DNA of 44,671 nt from CBDCYS01 sp965226245. Its GTDB lineage: Bacteria; Acidobacteriota; Terriglobia; Bryobacterales; UBA6623. Of the stretch, positions 33,928-42,766 are shown one piece after another. The translations under genes were made by a program, and so were the position numbers. The DNA is taken from positions 1 to 44,671 of the forward strand of contig CBDDCL010000010.1 in assembly GCA_965226245.1 (NCBI GenBank). The letters run 5' to 3'. Position 1 is the stretch's first letter; the number at the start of each line of letters is the position of its first letter. The notes below the pieces were generated by a model. That model searched no databases. It saw nothing but the letters and a program-made list of their open reading frames with translations, and was not told where the DNA came from.

Positions 33928-34312
33928 GCTCAGTGCGAGTAACTTTCAGTCCTTCTGCCGGAAAGTATCGAAGGCTACCTTCGAACGGGTCACCCCGGGT
34001 CGGGTCTAGTTCGTGCTGGAAATCCGTCAACGCCGACCACATCATCTCGCCGTCGTCCAGTAGCCGACATGCATACTGTTGGGGAAGCACCTTGTAGAGC
34101 GTATTTGGTAGCGGCCCGCACATTTCGGCGCTCCCGTAGCGGCGAAACTCCCGCCGAACTGGTTCAAATGTGACAAGGCCCTTCGGGATGTATTTCTTAC
34201 GTGGACCGGACTCGAACCAGACGCGCCAAACGCCCACAGTAAGCGTTCCTGCAATGAACACGACGACGCCGGGCATGAGGGCATACCAGCCGTGCATCAA
34301 CCACAGAAGCAC
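33928..34312 (-). pseudogene. Membrane-anchored protein truncated by IS5
   Basis: ATG 34312. One N-terminal TM helix (A-L-M-P-G-V-V-V-F-I-A-G-T-L-T-V-G-V), then a polar domain (P-L-P-N-T-L-Y-K-V-L-P-Q-Q-Y). The frame enters the IS end after about 128 codons and ends in IS sequence, so the C-terminus is lost. Family not recognised. Confidence 0.5.
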
Positions 34313-34599
34313 GATTTGTTACTAGCTGCTTCCCATCAGGAGCCATATGAGGTTATCATCGCCGCACCGTTGATCACCTCGGATCCATTGAGCCTACTCG
34401 CGGAGTTGCCTTGGACCGGGCGCGGTCAGAACCTTGTCGGGCCGCACAGCGAGTTTGAACGCGCCGCTTCAGAATCCGCTTCCAAGAGGCCTTGTTGCAT
34501 GAATCAGACATGGCTCGCAACAAGATCATGCACCTCAGGACTGCGAACGCGAATGGAGCCGCCCGGACCGTCACGTTCGCGCACCGCAAACGCCGCGCG

Positions 34600-34981
34600 C
34601 GTGGCCATTCCCCTCCTGATCGTCTTCGCCGCGCCGTCGTCGCTCGTCGTGGAACGCGACCGCCCCTCGCAGTTCCCGATCCTGGGCAACGGTCCACCCG
34701 GCACGTTCGTCCTATTCCCGGGCAGGCTCCGAGTGTCGCTGCCCACCGATCAAGTCGTCTCGGCGGACGACACCGGCGGCTACGCCAAGGTCGGATTCGG
34801 AGGAATGCGCTTCACCGGCATGGCAAGCGGGCGTCTCGTCTTCGTGCGTGAGCGCGACCTGTACCCGGTGGACCAGCTCTCGCCAGATCGCAGCCACACG
34901 ATGCGGCTGGAGCCCCAGTGGGTCGCATCGGTCTTCGCATACGGTCAACTCCTGTGGCCCGCCGTCCCTCGCGAGCCATAA
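34600..34981 (+). CDS. Hypothetical protein, uncertain
   Basis: The frame from about GTG 34600 encodes V-A-I-P-L-L-I-V-F-A-A-P-S-S-L-V-V (membrane or signal helix) and then a strand-rich domain (F-P-G-R-L-R-V-S-L-P-T-D-Q-V-V, G-F-G-G-M-R-F-T-G-M-A-S-G). The frame is open further upstream to 34292, through an IS-end-like GTTGCATGAATCAG (34494). I cannot exclude a chance frame. Confidence 0.3.
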
Positions 34982-35550
34982 CCCGTCGGGATTTTGCTGG
35001 CGCATCGATCTGCTCAACCGCAACGCCGCCCCCGATGACATCCTCACCACGTTGCGGCGTCGGCCGAATATCTTCGGGGCCAGCTTGTGGGTTGGCAGAG
35101 GCCGGCAGTGGGATCCAAATCATGGCCGAACGTGCCGGAAGCGACATAACTCCAGAGGGCATTGTCAACTTGGCCTCCTGCTGGCAGAGTTACCGCATGC
35201 CCGCCTTCCTTCGCCATCGGGATCCTCCTCCCGTGGCTCAGAAACATCTCTTATTTCCAGGCTCTCAATGGTGCCAACCGGTCTGAACCCGTACAACTGA
35301 AGGAACTTGACGACCTCATCGACGAATAAGGCCAGCGCGCCGCGAGGTTGCCCCTGAAGGGGCGAACGCGGGGTAAACCAACTCCCAACCCGATAGACTC
35401 TCTACGGGCTGCAGGGCACCGCGTTCACCATTGGCCATGGGCTGCCGCGGTCGTGACGATGCGGAGGCTCAGGATCCGGACATTTCGCGCTCAACGGCAA
35501 CTAGATGATTAGGTGTGTGCCACGCGTGGGCGCAGTGGGAGGCGGACGCA
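34982..35550. other. No confident gene; possible decayed fragments
   Basis: A frame ending at 35329 reads F-A-I-G-I-L-L-P-W-L-R-N-I-S-Y-F-Q and K-E-L-D-D-L-I-D-E-stop, which looks like a real protein tail; an ATG at 35122 in another frame (M-A-E-R-A-G-S-D-I-T-P-E-G-I-V-N-L) may be its other half. Not recognisable enough to call. Confidence 0.35.
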
Positions 35551-36222
35551 ATGGCGACGATGAAACAGGCGATCAGGGAGGCTTTCGAGCAGAGCGAGGG
35601 CGCTTTGTCTAAAGAAGTGATTCGGCAGTTCGTCGACGAACGGTATCCTGGCATTTGGCAGCCGTACACGTTGACGGCCCACCTCTACGCGTGCGCGATC
35701 AACAACCCGAAGTCCTACATTCACCACCCACACGCCAAGCGGTTCCTCTACAAGAACGCCGACGGGACGTTCGAGCTGTACGACGAAGGGTCTCATGGGC
35801 CGAATATTTGGACGCCGGACGAAGCAGAGGACATCGAGGATGCCGCGCAGGCGGTAGAGGCGTCGATCGGTCTTGAGCGGGACATCGAGGACCAGCTTGC
35901 ACACCAATGGGACTCCCTTGAACCTGGCCTGAAGTTCGTGGCGCGACAGGTCAAGATTGACGTGGGCCGCGTGGACATCCTCGGCAGGGGCGCCGACGGA
36001 GCGAAAGTCGTTGTCGAACTCAAGGTCGGCGAGGCCAAGGACTCAGCCATTGGACAGGTTGCCCGCTACATGGGTTGGTACCAGAAGGAAGGTAAAGGGA
36101 TCGTCCGGGGGATCTTGGTCGCTTCAGACTTCCCCGAAGGCGTGCAGTACGCGGCGAGTGCGGCGTCGAATCTAGCGCTTCGACGCTGTCGCATTCAGCT
36201 TGCCTTCGGCGTTGGTGCATGA
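35551..36222 (+). CDS. NucS/DUF91-like endonuclease, C-terminus cut by M3
   Basis: 223 aa from ATG 35551 (M-A-T-M-K-Q-A-I-R-E-A-F-E); a start 36 bases earlier is possible. N-terminal winged-helix-like domain, then L-E-R-D-I-E-D-Q-L-A, R-Q-V-K-I-D-V-G-R-V-D-I-L-G-R (catalytic Asp), V-V-V-E-L-K-V-G (E-x-K) and I-G-Q-V-A-R-Y-M-G-W: the nuclease domain of NucS/EndoMS and related PD-(D/E)XK enzymes. Residues after Q-L-A-F come from M3 (stop is in its tip). Few family residues seem missing, so activity may remain. Neighbouring type I R-M suggests a defence role. Confidence 0.8.
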   Translation: MATMKQAIREAFEQSEGALSKEVIRQFVDERYPGIWQPYTLTAHLYACAINNPKSYIHHPHAKRFLYKNADGTFELYDEGSHGPNIWTPDEAEDIEDAAQAVEASIGLERDIEDQLAHQWDSLEPGLKFVARQVKIDVGRVDILGRGADGAKVVVELKVGEAKDSAIGQVARYMGWYQKEGKGIVRGILVASDFPEGVQYAASAASNLALRRCRIQLAFGVGA

Positions 36223-36419
36223 ATCGCCTTGACCCTTCCGGCGAGCTTCGAGCTGGCTTCGGTGAAGCGTGAGAGGTCGCGGCTGACAAACTACCTATAT
36301 CTCACATAATCATAGGCTTACTAGAAAACTGCTATCCGCCGACCCCTTTTCGGTTAGCGGGCCACAGGCATGGTCTGGGCGTGTTTCGAGGTGCGATTGA
36401 CTATTCATGCACCAAAGCT
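36208..36419. mobile_element. MITE-like element M3 (212 bp, inverted)
   Basis: Reverse-orientation copy of the 26366-26577 element, with the same variant tip (AGCTTTGGTGC at its left, here 36419). It sits between two convergent genes and supplies the stop codon of the nuclease on one side and of the hsdR tail on the other. Confidence 0.88.
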
Positions 36420-36763
36420 ACACTTGGCTGGTAAAGGTATTTCTGGAACCCGGAGAAAACCTGTCCGATCTCTTCCGGCCTGCCCAAGTCTGCCACTGCG
36501 TCGGCGATGGCGTTGTTGTATCTGAGCTTCAGCAAGGGTGACAACTTCTGCTGATCCAATTCCTGCACGCCAACTTTCACGTACTGAGCGAGCACAAACT
36601 CCAGGAACGCTTGCTGCTTGCTGTTGAAGTGGGCATGAATCGCTACTTTAGCTCGGGTGGCTCGCTCCTCGCGCGTGAGCGGTGGCAGGGCATAGGCGAC
36701 ATTTGCCAGAACGTCGAAAAGATCGCTCTTCTCGGCGTCGATAATCCGTTGCATCTCAGCCAT
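36401..36763 (-). pseudogene. HsdR C-terminal domain, separated by a frameshift
   Basis: M-A-E-M-Q-R-I-I-D-A-E-K-S-D-L-F-D-V-L-A then F-N-S-K-Q-Q-A-F-L-E-F-V-L and V-F-S-G-F-Q-K-Y-L-Y-Q: the EcoEI_R_C domain that contacts the methylase core. It should be continuous with hsdR; removing one base near 36769 restores G-R-E-Q-M-A-E-M. The last codons lie in M3. May be made separately since an ATG is at the join. Confidence 0.88.
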
Positions 36764-38795
36764 CTGCTACCCTGCCGAAGCCTTTCTCAGCCAATCCCTC
36801 TAACAGCTTTGCTCTCGTATCGGGAGCGCTCCAGAGGGTGCGCAGTTCGGCCTCGTTCTTGAAGAACTCCGGCAGCTTGCCAAAGAGCGCCTCCAGAAAC
36901 TGTTGCGCGTACATGGGCGTTCCGTCGGGATGCCAAAAGCTGGTTGCTATCATGTGCTGAATGGTGCGCTCTTTGCCGTCCGCCAGTTTCACCTTGGCTT
37001 TTTTCTTGCAGACGCAAGGACGCTGGCCGCATTTGGGACAAGGCTCCCGTTCGCATTCGCATGGCTGCTTGCCGCAATCAGGACAGGGCTCTTGCGGTGG
37101 CTTTTCGCACTGGCAAGGCTGGCACTTGCACTTCGGGCACGGCTCCGGTTCCAGCGGCTGGCCATCCCATTCGGGATCGTTGAAGTGGTGATGTGCCTTC
37201 ACGAAATCGTAGATCGTGAAGTAATCCTTCCCGTCATATAGCCGCGTGCCGCGCCCGATGATCTGCTTGAACTCGATCATCGAGTTGATCGGGCGCATCA
37301 GCACGATGTTGCGGATATTTCGGGCATCCACGCCGGTGGAAAGTTTTTGTGAAGTGGTCAGGATGGTGGGAATGCTCTTCTCGTTGTCCTGAAAGGACCG
37401 CAAGTGCAGCTCGCCCAGGCTGCCGTCGTTGGCCGTTACCCTCTGGCAGTAATTGGGGTCGTTGCTGGTCTTCATCTGGTTGACGAGGTCGCGCACGGCC
37501 AGCGCGTGGTTCTGCGTGGCGCAGAAGACCAGCGTCTTCTCGCTCTGGTCAATCTGCTCCATGAACAGCTTCACCCGGTGTGCTTCGCGTTCCCTGATCT
37601 CGATGATCTTGTTGAAATCGTCTTCCGTGTAGCGTTTCCCGGTTTCAATCTCGCCCTCGATCACCTCGTCATCGGACGTATAGACGTACTCATCCAGCGT
37701 GGTGGAAATCTGCTTGACCTTGAAGGGCGTCAGGAAGCCGTCGTTGATGCCGTCCTTCAGCGAATAGACATACACCGGCTCGCCGAAGTAGGCGTAGGTA
37801 TCCACGTTGTCCTTACGCTTCGGCGTGGCGGTCAGGCCGAGTTGCACGGCGGGGCTGAAGTATTCCAGGATGCCGCGCCAGTTGCTCTCGTCGTTCGCGC
37901 CCCCGCGATGGCACTCGTCGATCACGATGAAGTCGAAGAAGTCCGGGGGATAATCGCCGAAATAGGGTGAGGGCTGGCCGTCCTTGGGCAGTCCGCTCAT
38001 GAACGTCTGGAAGATGGTGAAGAATAGGCTGGCGTTCTTCGGGACCTTGCCTTTCTTGCGTATTTCTCCCGGCGAAATGCGCGCCATCGCGTCTTCGGGA
38101 AATGCGGAGAAGGCGTTGTAGGCTTGGTCGGCCAGGATATTGCGGTCCGCCAGGAACAGTATGCGCGGACGGCGCGATCCCACGCGGGTCAGATTCCAGC
38201 GGCTGTAAAAGAGCTTCCAGGCAATCTGAAAGGCGATGAACGTCTTGCCCGTGCCCGTCGCCAGTGTCAGCAGGATGCGATCTTTCTCGGCTGCGATAGC
38301 CTCCATCGCCCGTTCCACGGCAATGTCCTGATAATAGCGTGCCTGGAAAAATCCGCCCCTGTCCTCAAAAGGGACCGTGGCAAAGCGGTCCCGCCAGGCG
38401 TTTGCTTCGGCGAAGGTCAGGTTCCAGAGTTCTTCGGGGGAAGAGAATTGCGGAACTTCGCCCTCCGTCCCCTCCTTCATGTCGATGCCGTAGATGCCTT
38501 GGCCGTTGGTGGAGTAGGTATAGCGGATGGTGAGCTTCCCGGCGTAGCTCTTCGCCTGCCCGACCCCTTCGGTCAATGGTTTGTCCCAAGCCTTGGCCTC
38601 CACCACCGCCAGCTTGTGGTTGCGGTACACCAGGACGTAGTCGGCGATGTCCGGCTTGGCCCGCTTCCCGTGGCCTTCGATGCGGCCCAGCGTGATGTGA
38701 TACTCGCGTAGGATGCGGCTGCCTTCATCCACGCCCCAGCCCGCCGCCTTGAGGGCTGGGTCGATATGCTCGGCTCTGGTTTCGGCTTCGTTCAT
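36756..38795 (-). CDS. hsdR: Type I restriction endonuclease subunit R (truncated by frameshift)
   Basis: 679 aa. N-terminal nuclease: K-P-D-I-A-D-Y-V-L-V and V-V-E-A-K-A-W (D...E-x-K). Helicase: A-T-G-T-G-K-T-F-I-A-F-Q (Walker A), V-I-D-E-C-H-R-G-G (DExx), G-R-G-T-R-L (motif VI). Residues 553-596 hold three C-P-x-C-x3-P-C-x-C-like repeats, an unusual zinc-binding-like insert before the C-terminal region. Translocates DNA and cuts away from unmethylated sites with HsdM/HsdS. The frame breaks near 36769, cutting off the C-terminal domain. Start overlaps the stop of the small ORF by 4 bases. Confidence 0.93.
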   Translation of the reverse strand: MNEAETRAEHIDPALKAAGWGVDEGSRILREYHITLGRIEGHGKRAKPDIADYVLVYRNHKLAVVEAKAWDKPLTEGVGQAKSYAGKLTIRYTYSTNGQGIYGIDMKEGTEGEVPQFSSPEELWNLTFAEANAWRDRFATVPFEDRGGFFQARYYQDIAVERAMEAIAAEKDRILLTLATGTGKTFIAFQIAWKLFYSRWNLTRVGSRRPRILFLADRNILADQAYNAFSAFPEDAMARISPGEIRKKGKVPKNASLFFTIFQTFMSGLPKDGQPSPYFGDYPPDFFDFIVIDECHRGGANDESNWRGILEYFSPAVQLGLTATPKRKDNVDTYAYFGEPVYVYSLKDGINDGFLTPFKVKQISTTLDEYVYTSDDEVIEGEIETGKRYTEDDFNKIIEIREREAHRVKLFMEQIDQSEKTLVFCATQNHALAVRDLVNQMKTSNDPNYCQRVTANDGSLGELHLRSFQDNEKSIPTILTTSQKLSTGVDARNIRNIVLMRPINSMIEFKQIIGRGTRLYDGKDYFTIYDFVKAHHHFNDPEWDGQPLEPEPCPKCKCQPCQCEKPPQEPCPDCGKQPCECEREPCPKCGQRPCVCKKKAKVKLADGKERTIQHMIATSFWHPDGTPMYAQQFLEALFGKLPEFFKNEAELRTLWSAPDTRAKLLEGLAEKGFGRVADG

Positions 38796-39019
38796 TTCTT
38801 CTTTTCAATCCCTGCCTTGAGCTTGAGAAACTGCTTTGCCCATGATGCGGGAGGTGCCAAGCACATCTCGTCTGATCTAACGAATGCACAAACTTTCGGC
38901 AAGCTGTGTTTCGAGCAAACGTCGGGGTTAGTATGCCGACAGCCAACGGTCTGTTCCAGAGTGTCCTTCGGTTTTAAAGCCGCGTGAAAAGGATTCTGCT
39001 TCTTGGTTTTTCCTCTCAT
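38792..39019 (-). CDS. Small Cys/His-rich ORF between hsdS and hsdR
   Basis: 75 aa, ATG 39019, 7 bp after hsdS and overlapping hsdR (ATGA). Basic at both ends, with C27-x-H29, C35-x2-H38, C44 and C53 in between (V-G-C-R-H-T-N-P-D-V-C-S-K-H-S and P-K-V-C-A-F-V-R), a likely zinc-binding fold. Tight coupling on both sides suggests it acts with the type I complex. I know of no assigned function. Confidence 0.75.
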   Translation of the reverse strand: MRGKTKKQNPFHAALKPKDTLEQTVGCRHTNPDVCSKHSLPKVCAFVRSDEMCLAPPASWAKQFLKLKAGIEKKK

Positions 39020-39026
39020 CGTATTT

Positions 39027-40155
39027 CTACAGTCCTCCGACGAAGGCTTGATGCAGTAGTGACCTTTTCAACGCCTCCATCGCGGTGAGCTTTTGCTCGT
39101 AGATGGATTCGAGGCGCTGGGTTTCGATGGCAAGGGAATCGAGCTTGCTCACGATCTTCTCCTGCTCGGTTAGAGACTTTGGAAACGAAATCTCAATCGT
39201 CTTGAGGAGACTCGCCTTGATGCCTGTCACCGTCGCACCCGTGCCTCTAGCATGAATGCGCTGCTGAACTGGCTGCGAAAGCAGTAGGTATCTCAGAAAC
39301 GTACTGTTGAGCGTAGCCGCGTCTGGCTGCATGATGATGATGCGTTGCGCAAAGACAACTTTCTCATCGGTATCGAGTTGTGCAACATTCGCGAGCGGAG
39401 CTTCCGTGGTGAAAAGAACATCACCCTGCCGGGGGATGCCGCGGGTCATCCATCGGTCATAGGAGTTCGGTGCGACAAACTCCATGGGGCTCTCTTGCAG
39501 ATAGCCCATCTTCACATTCTTGGCGGTGATGAGCCGTAGTCCACTCTCTGTTTTCGCGGGCGTCTTGCCACGATAGTCGATAAAATGGATGTGCTCGCCG
39601 ATGGTCCTCTCTACCCACCCCTCTCCGCGCTGGGTGAAGACGGCATTCAGGTGGCTCTCGAAGACGGCGCGGGCGTTTTGGAGGTTCTTTTCGGCGTTGG
39701 CTTTGGCGGTGGCGATACCCTCAAACGCCTCGTCCAGGATGCCGACAATCCGCCGCTGTTCGACGAGCGGGGGGTACGCGATCTCCAGTTCCCTTAGTAG
39801 CTTATAGTGTCGAGCGTAGCCAAGAGAGTCGAGATTCACTGTCTGTAACTGGTAGAAGAAAAACTTCGGCAACAGAAACTTTCGAGGCTGTAAAATCTTC
39901 ACTCCGTCAGCGCCGACCACAAAATCGAAGCCTACGTATTTCAGAACCTTTGTGTGGTCGCCGAATATAACGATGGGTGTCGTAACCTTTGAAGAGGTCT
40001 GCCTCGTTGTTCCAGTAGCCATTTATGAAGGCTTCCTCTTGGGAAACGATCGGATGCGAGCCGTCATCCAAGAAATCCTTTCGCTTAATCTTCTGCGCGC
40101 AGGTCACCTTCTCGATGCACTCCTCGAAAGGTTCTGTTTTCCACCCTTGCTTCAT
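39027..40155 (-). pseudogene. hsdS: Type I specificity subunit S, one-base frameshift
   Basis: Start ATG 40155 overlaps the hsdM stop (ATGA). The first frame gives W-K-T-E-P-F-E-E-C-I-E-K-V through E-A-D-L-F-K; then the sense moves to V-T-T-P-I-V-I-F-G-D-H-T-K (frame of 39027-40022). An extra G near 39986 explains it. Two target-recognition domains, each followed by a conserved helix: first P-L-V-E-Q-R-R-I-V-G-I-L-D-E-A-F, second L-T-E-Q-E-K-I-V-S-K-L-D-S-L. Full length would be about 375 aa. If the shift is real, only the second domain and part of the first are translated. Confidence 0.9.
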
Positions 40156-41606
40156 AGCAACCCTCGGATGGTTTGCAGCACTTCCGCGCTCTCGGCGTCC
40201 AGCGCAGCGATCTTGTCCATGATCTCTTCCGGGCTGCGGTGCGCCACTTCCTCGCCTCTATTCGGATTCTTAACGGAGAGGTCGAAGGTTGTTGGGTCGA
40301 TGCTCTTGGCGTCCACGCTCCAGGACTTGGGCGAGTCGGCGAAGGTCTTTTGCAGCTTCACAAACTCCTTGAGATCATCGTCGTTGAGCGGGTTGGTCTT
40401 GCCGAGGTTGCGTCCGGGGTCGAGTTGGTAAAACCAGACCTTGCGTGTGGGCGCGCCCTTCTCAAAGAAGAGCACCACGGTCTTCACCCCCGCGCCCTGA
40501 AACGTCCCGCCGGGGCAATCAAGCACGGTGTGGAGGTTGCAACTTTCCAGAAGCAGTTGCCGCAGGTTCACGGAGGCATTGTCGGTGTTGGAGAGAAACG
40601 TGTTTTTGATGACCACGCCGCCGCGTCCCCCGGCCTTGAGCATCTTGATGAAGTGCTGCAGGAAGAGGAACGCCGTCTCGCCGGTGCGGATGGGAAAGTT
40701 CTGCTGGATTTCTTTCCGCTCCTTGCCCCCAAAGGGCGGATTGGCCAGCACTACGTCGAAGCGGTCCTTTTCCTGAACATCGGCAAGGTTCTCGGTGAGC
40801 GTATTGGTGTGGACGATGTTCGGAGCCTCGATTTCGTGCAGGATCATGTTCATGATCGCAATCACGTAGGCCAGCGACTTCTTCTCCTTGCCGTAGAATG
40901 TGCGGTTTTGAAGAATGGTCAAGCCCCTCGTGGTCAGATTGCCCTTTGATCTCAGGTAATTGAACGACTCGCACAAGAAGCCCGCCGACCCGCAGGCCCC
41001 GTCATAGATACGGTCGCCGATCTTGGGTTTCACAACCTGCACGATGGCGCGAATCAGCGGGCGCGGCGTGTAATACTCTCCGCCGTTCCGCCCGGCGTTG
41101 CCCATATTTCTGATCTTGGCTTCGTAGAGGTGGCTCAACTCGTGCTTCTCGGTCTGCGAGCGGAAGTGGAGTTCGTCAATGTGCTCGATAATCTCGCGGA
41201 GGTTGTAGCCGCTCTGAATCTTGTTCTTGATCTCTCCGAAGATTTCACCGATCTTGTATTCGATGGTGTTCGGCCCGCTGGCCTTCTGCTTGAAGCCGTG
41301 CAGATAGGGAAAGAGCTTGTCGTTGACAAAGTCGCGGAGGTCATCGCCCACCATCGCCCTGTTGTGGTTAATTTTGCCGTCCTTGCCCTTGGGAGCGGCC
41401 CACATTTCCCACCGAAAGCGCTTGTCGAGGATGAAGGCGTACTTCTTGCCCTCCAGCGCGGCTTCATCCGCCTTGTCCTGTTCCAGCGCGTCCAGATATT
41501 TCAGGAACAGGAGCCAGGAGGTTTGCTCGGTATAGTCGAGTTCCGTGGTGCAACCGGCCTCTTTTCTCAGGACATCATCGATATTTTTGAAGGCTTGTTC
41601 AAACAT
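40152..41606 (-). CDS. hsdM: Type I DNA methyltransferase subunit M
   Basis: 484 aa, intact. HsdM_N helical domain (F-K-N-I-D-D-V-L-R-K) then the N6_Mtase domain: G-G-E-Y-Y-T-P-R-P-L-I, motif I I-Y-D-G-A-C-G-S-A-G-F-L (AdoMet binding), motif IV A-N-P-P-F-G-G (adenine N6 methylation). First gene of the hsdM-hsdS-small ORF-hsdR operon. With hsdS damaged, self-methylation would be expected to change too. Confidence 0.96.
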   Translation of the reverse strand: MFEQAFKNIDDVLRKEAGCTTELDYTEQTSWLLFLKYLDALEQDKADEAALEGKKYAFILDKRFRWEMWAAPKGKDGKINHNRAMVGDDLRDFVNDKLFPYLHGFKQKASGPNTIEYKIGEIFGEIKNKIQSGYNLREIIEHIDELHFRSQTEKHELSHLYEAKIRNMGNAGRNGGEYYTPRPLIRAIVQVVKPKIGDRIYDGACGSAGFLCESFNYLRSKGNLTTRGLTILQNRTFYGKEKKSLAYVIAIMNMILHEIEAPNIVHTNTLTENLADVQEKDRFDVVLANPPFGGKERKEIQQNFPIRTGETAFLFLQHFIKMLKAGGRGGVVIKNTFLSNTDNASVNLRQLLLESCNLHTVLDCPGGTFQGAGVKTVVLFFEKGAPTRKVWFYQLDPGRNLGKTNPLNDDDLKEFVKLQKTFADSPKSWSVDAKSIDPTTFDLSVKNPNRGEEVAHRSPEEIMDKIAALDAESAEVLQTIRGLL

Positions 41607-41965
41607 GAAAAAGAGTCCCGTAGGTAGTGAGCGTCAATAGTGGCCGGTCAGGCCGACTACTGGGCTTTCGAGTGGGCTTGGTCGATCAGCACACGCGAAA
41701 ATGCCTCTGGCTTGCTTGGCGTTTTGGCATCCGGTTGGAAGACGGCTGTCGCAAAGGTTTGGATACCTGCAAGTTTTCCGACTGCAAAGTTTGCCGCATT
41801 CGGAAACCATATGCTGGGGAAATTGGATGCGCTGACGAGCCCATTCTCCCCCTCAAATCCTGGCTTAGGGAAAACCGGTCCTATATTCCGGAATAGACAG
41901 ATCCTCGTTTAGGAGGCGGACGGCTCCCGTCATGGTCAGAGCTTCCGGTCAAAACCACGATATTA
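41607..41965. other. Region upstream of hsdM, no confident gene
   Basis: Two plus-strand frames of about 90 codons (from 41627 and 41640) overlap each other and resemble nothing known. It should hold the promoter for the hsd operon (minus strand). Confidence 0.35.
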
Positions 41966-42079
41966 CTACTTTTTCGCCTTGCTCGGAGCGATGGAGTCCT
42001 TGGCTGCCTGTGGGGTGGGCGTAAAAAGTGGCGCGGGGAGCTGTTCTGTGCCGGGGGAAATGGTCAGTTCAGTGCTCAT
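41966..42079 (-). CDS. Short ORF resembling an integrase N-terminus
   Basis: 37 aa, ATG 42079: M-S-T-E-L-T-I-S-P-G and L-F-T-P-T-P-Q-A-A-K-D-S-I-A-P. The T-P-x-A-A-K stretch followed by a break is like the region before the SAM-like domain of phage-type integrases. It may be a stub of a deleted recombinase. Low confidence. Confidence 0.25.
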   Translation of the reverse strand: MSTELTISPGTEQLPAPLFTPTPQAAKDSIAPSKAKK

Positions 42080-42181
42080 GGCGAGGCCTCCGTGGCGATC
42101 CTTAGTAGGGCTTGAGAAGCGTGTGATAATGTCCTTTATAACACCCTACCTAACCCATTCTCAATCCCCCTTTTCCTTTGG

Positions 42182-42403
42182 CGGAGGCAGGTCAGGGATG
42201 GGATCGAAGACGGCGACGCTGTGATCTGCTGGGCGGCACCGACCGATCAAGGTTTCGACTTCGACACCGTGGGAATCAATCGCCGAATGCCTCGGGAGTT
42301 TGACGGGCTGAAGCTCGTCAGCTTTGCGCCGCCGCCAAGCGGAATGTTGGTAGAAATCAAAGCCACTTACAAGTCACCCTGTATCAATGACATAGTGATT
42401 AGA
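42182..42403 (+). pseudogene. cas2: C-terminal part of a type I-E Cas2
   Basis: Frame V-R-D-G-I-E-D-G-D-A-V-I-C-W-A-A then T-D-Q-G-F-D-F-D-T-V-G and E-F-D-G-L-K-L-V-S-F: the end of Cas2 (type I-E, CasE/ygbF-like), where W-x3-x-x-Q-G-F-x-F and D-F-D-G-L-x-L-V are typical. The N-terminal half is absent. It lies right before type I-E repeats, as cas2 does in intact loci. Confidence 0.75.
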
Positions 42404-42493
42404 CTGTTCCCCGCAAGCGCGGGGATGAACCGGCCCAATACCTTGACCAAACCTTACCTTTTCACTTTTTCCCGCAAGCGCGTGGATGAACCG
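42404..42493 (+). CRISPR. Type I-E CRISPR relic: two repeats, one 32-nt spacer
   Basis: Repeat 1 (42404-42432, 29 nt: CTGTTCCCCGCAAGCGCGGG then GATGAACCG) is the standard type I-E form. Repeat 2 (42465-42493) matches at 26 of 29. The spacer (42433-42464) is exactly 32 nt, the canonical I-E length. Only about 60 bp separate it from the cas2 likeness, so the leader is short or missing. The array ends after repeat 2. Not expected to function in this window. Confidence 0.88.
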
Positions 42494-42589
42494 GTGGCGG
42501 GGTTGAACCGGAGCAAGCTGAAACTGTCGAAGTGGGCCGAGGAGTACGAGCGGGGGCAGGGGAAAATCCGGTACCCGCAGCGGGAGAGG

Positions 42590-42766
42590 AACAATGCGAG
42601 GCGGTACCAGCGAAGGGCTTCACCGTTGTCCTGCGGCACGCCTTCGCCGTTGCGGTACATGAAGCCGAGGTCGAACTGCGCGGCGGCGTCACCCTCAGTA
42701 GCGAGGCTGCGCCATCCGGCCACGTCCGGCGCGTTCTGGCAGCTGACGAGTGCTACTACGGTCAAC
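42590..42766 (-). pseudogene. Sel1-repeat fragment cut by an IS5 end
   Basis: Minus-strand reading L-V-S-C-Q-N-A-P-D-V-A-G-W, D-A-A-A-Q-F-D-L-G-F-M-Y-R-N-G-E-G-V-P-Q and A-L-R-W-Y-R-L-A is one Sel1 unit. Upstream it is cut at the IS5 end (42767); downstream the likeness stops. Related to, but not a copy of, the Sel1 gene at 7671-8541. Confidence 0.75.

Noticed and set aside
37404..37970. Plus-strand frames opposite hsdR and hsdM
   Set aside because: Reverse reading of helicase and methylase codons, all motifs are on the minus strand.
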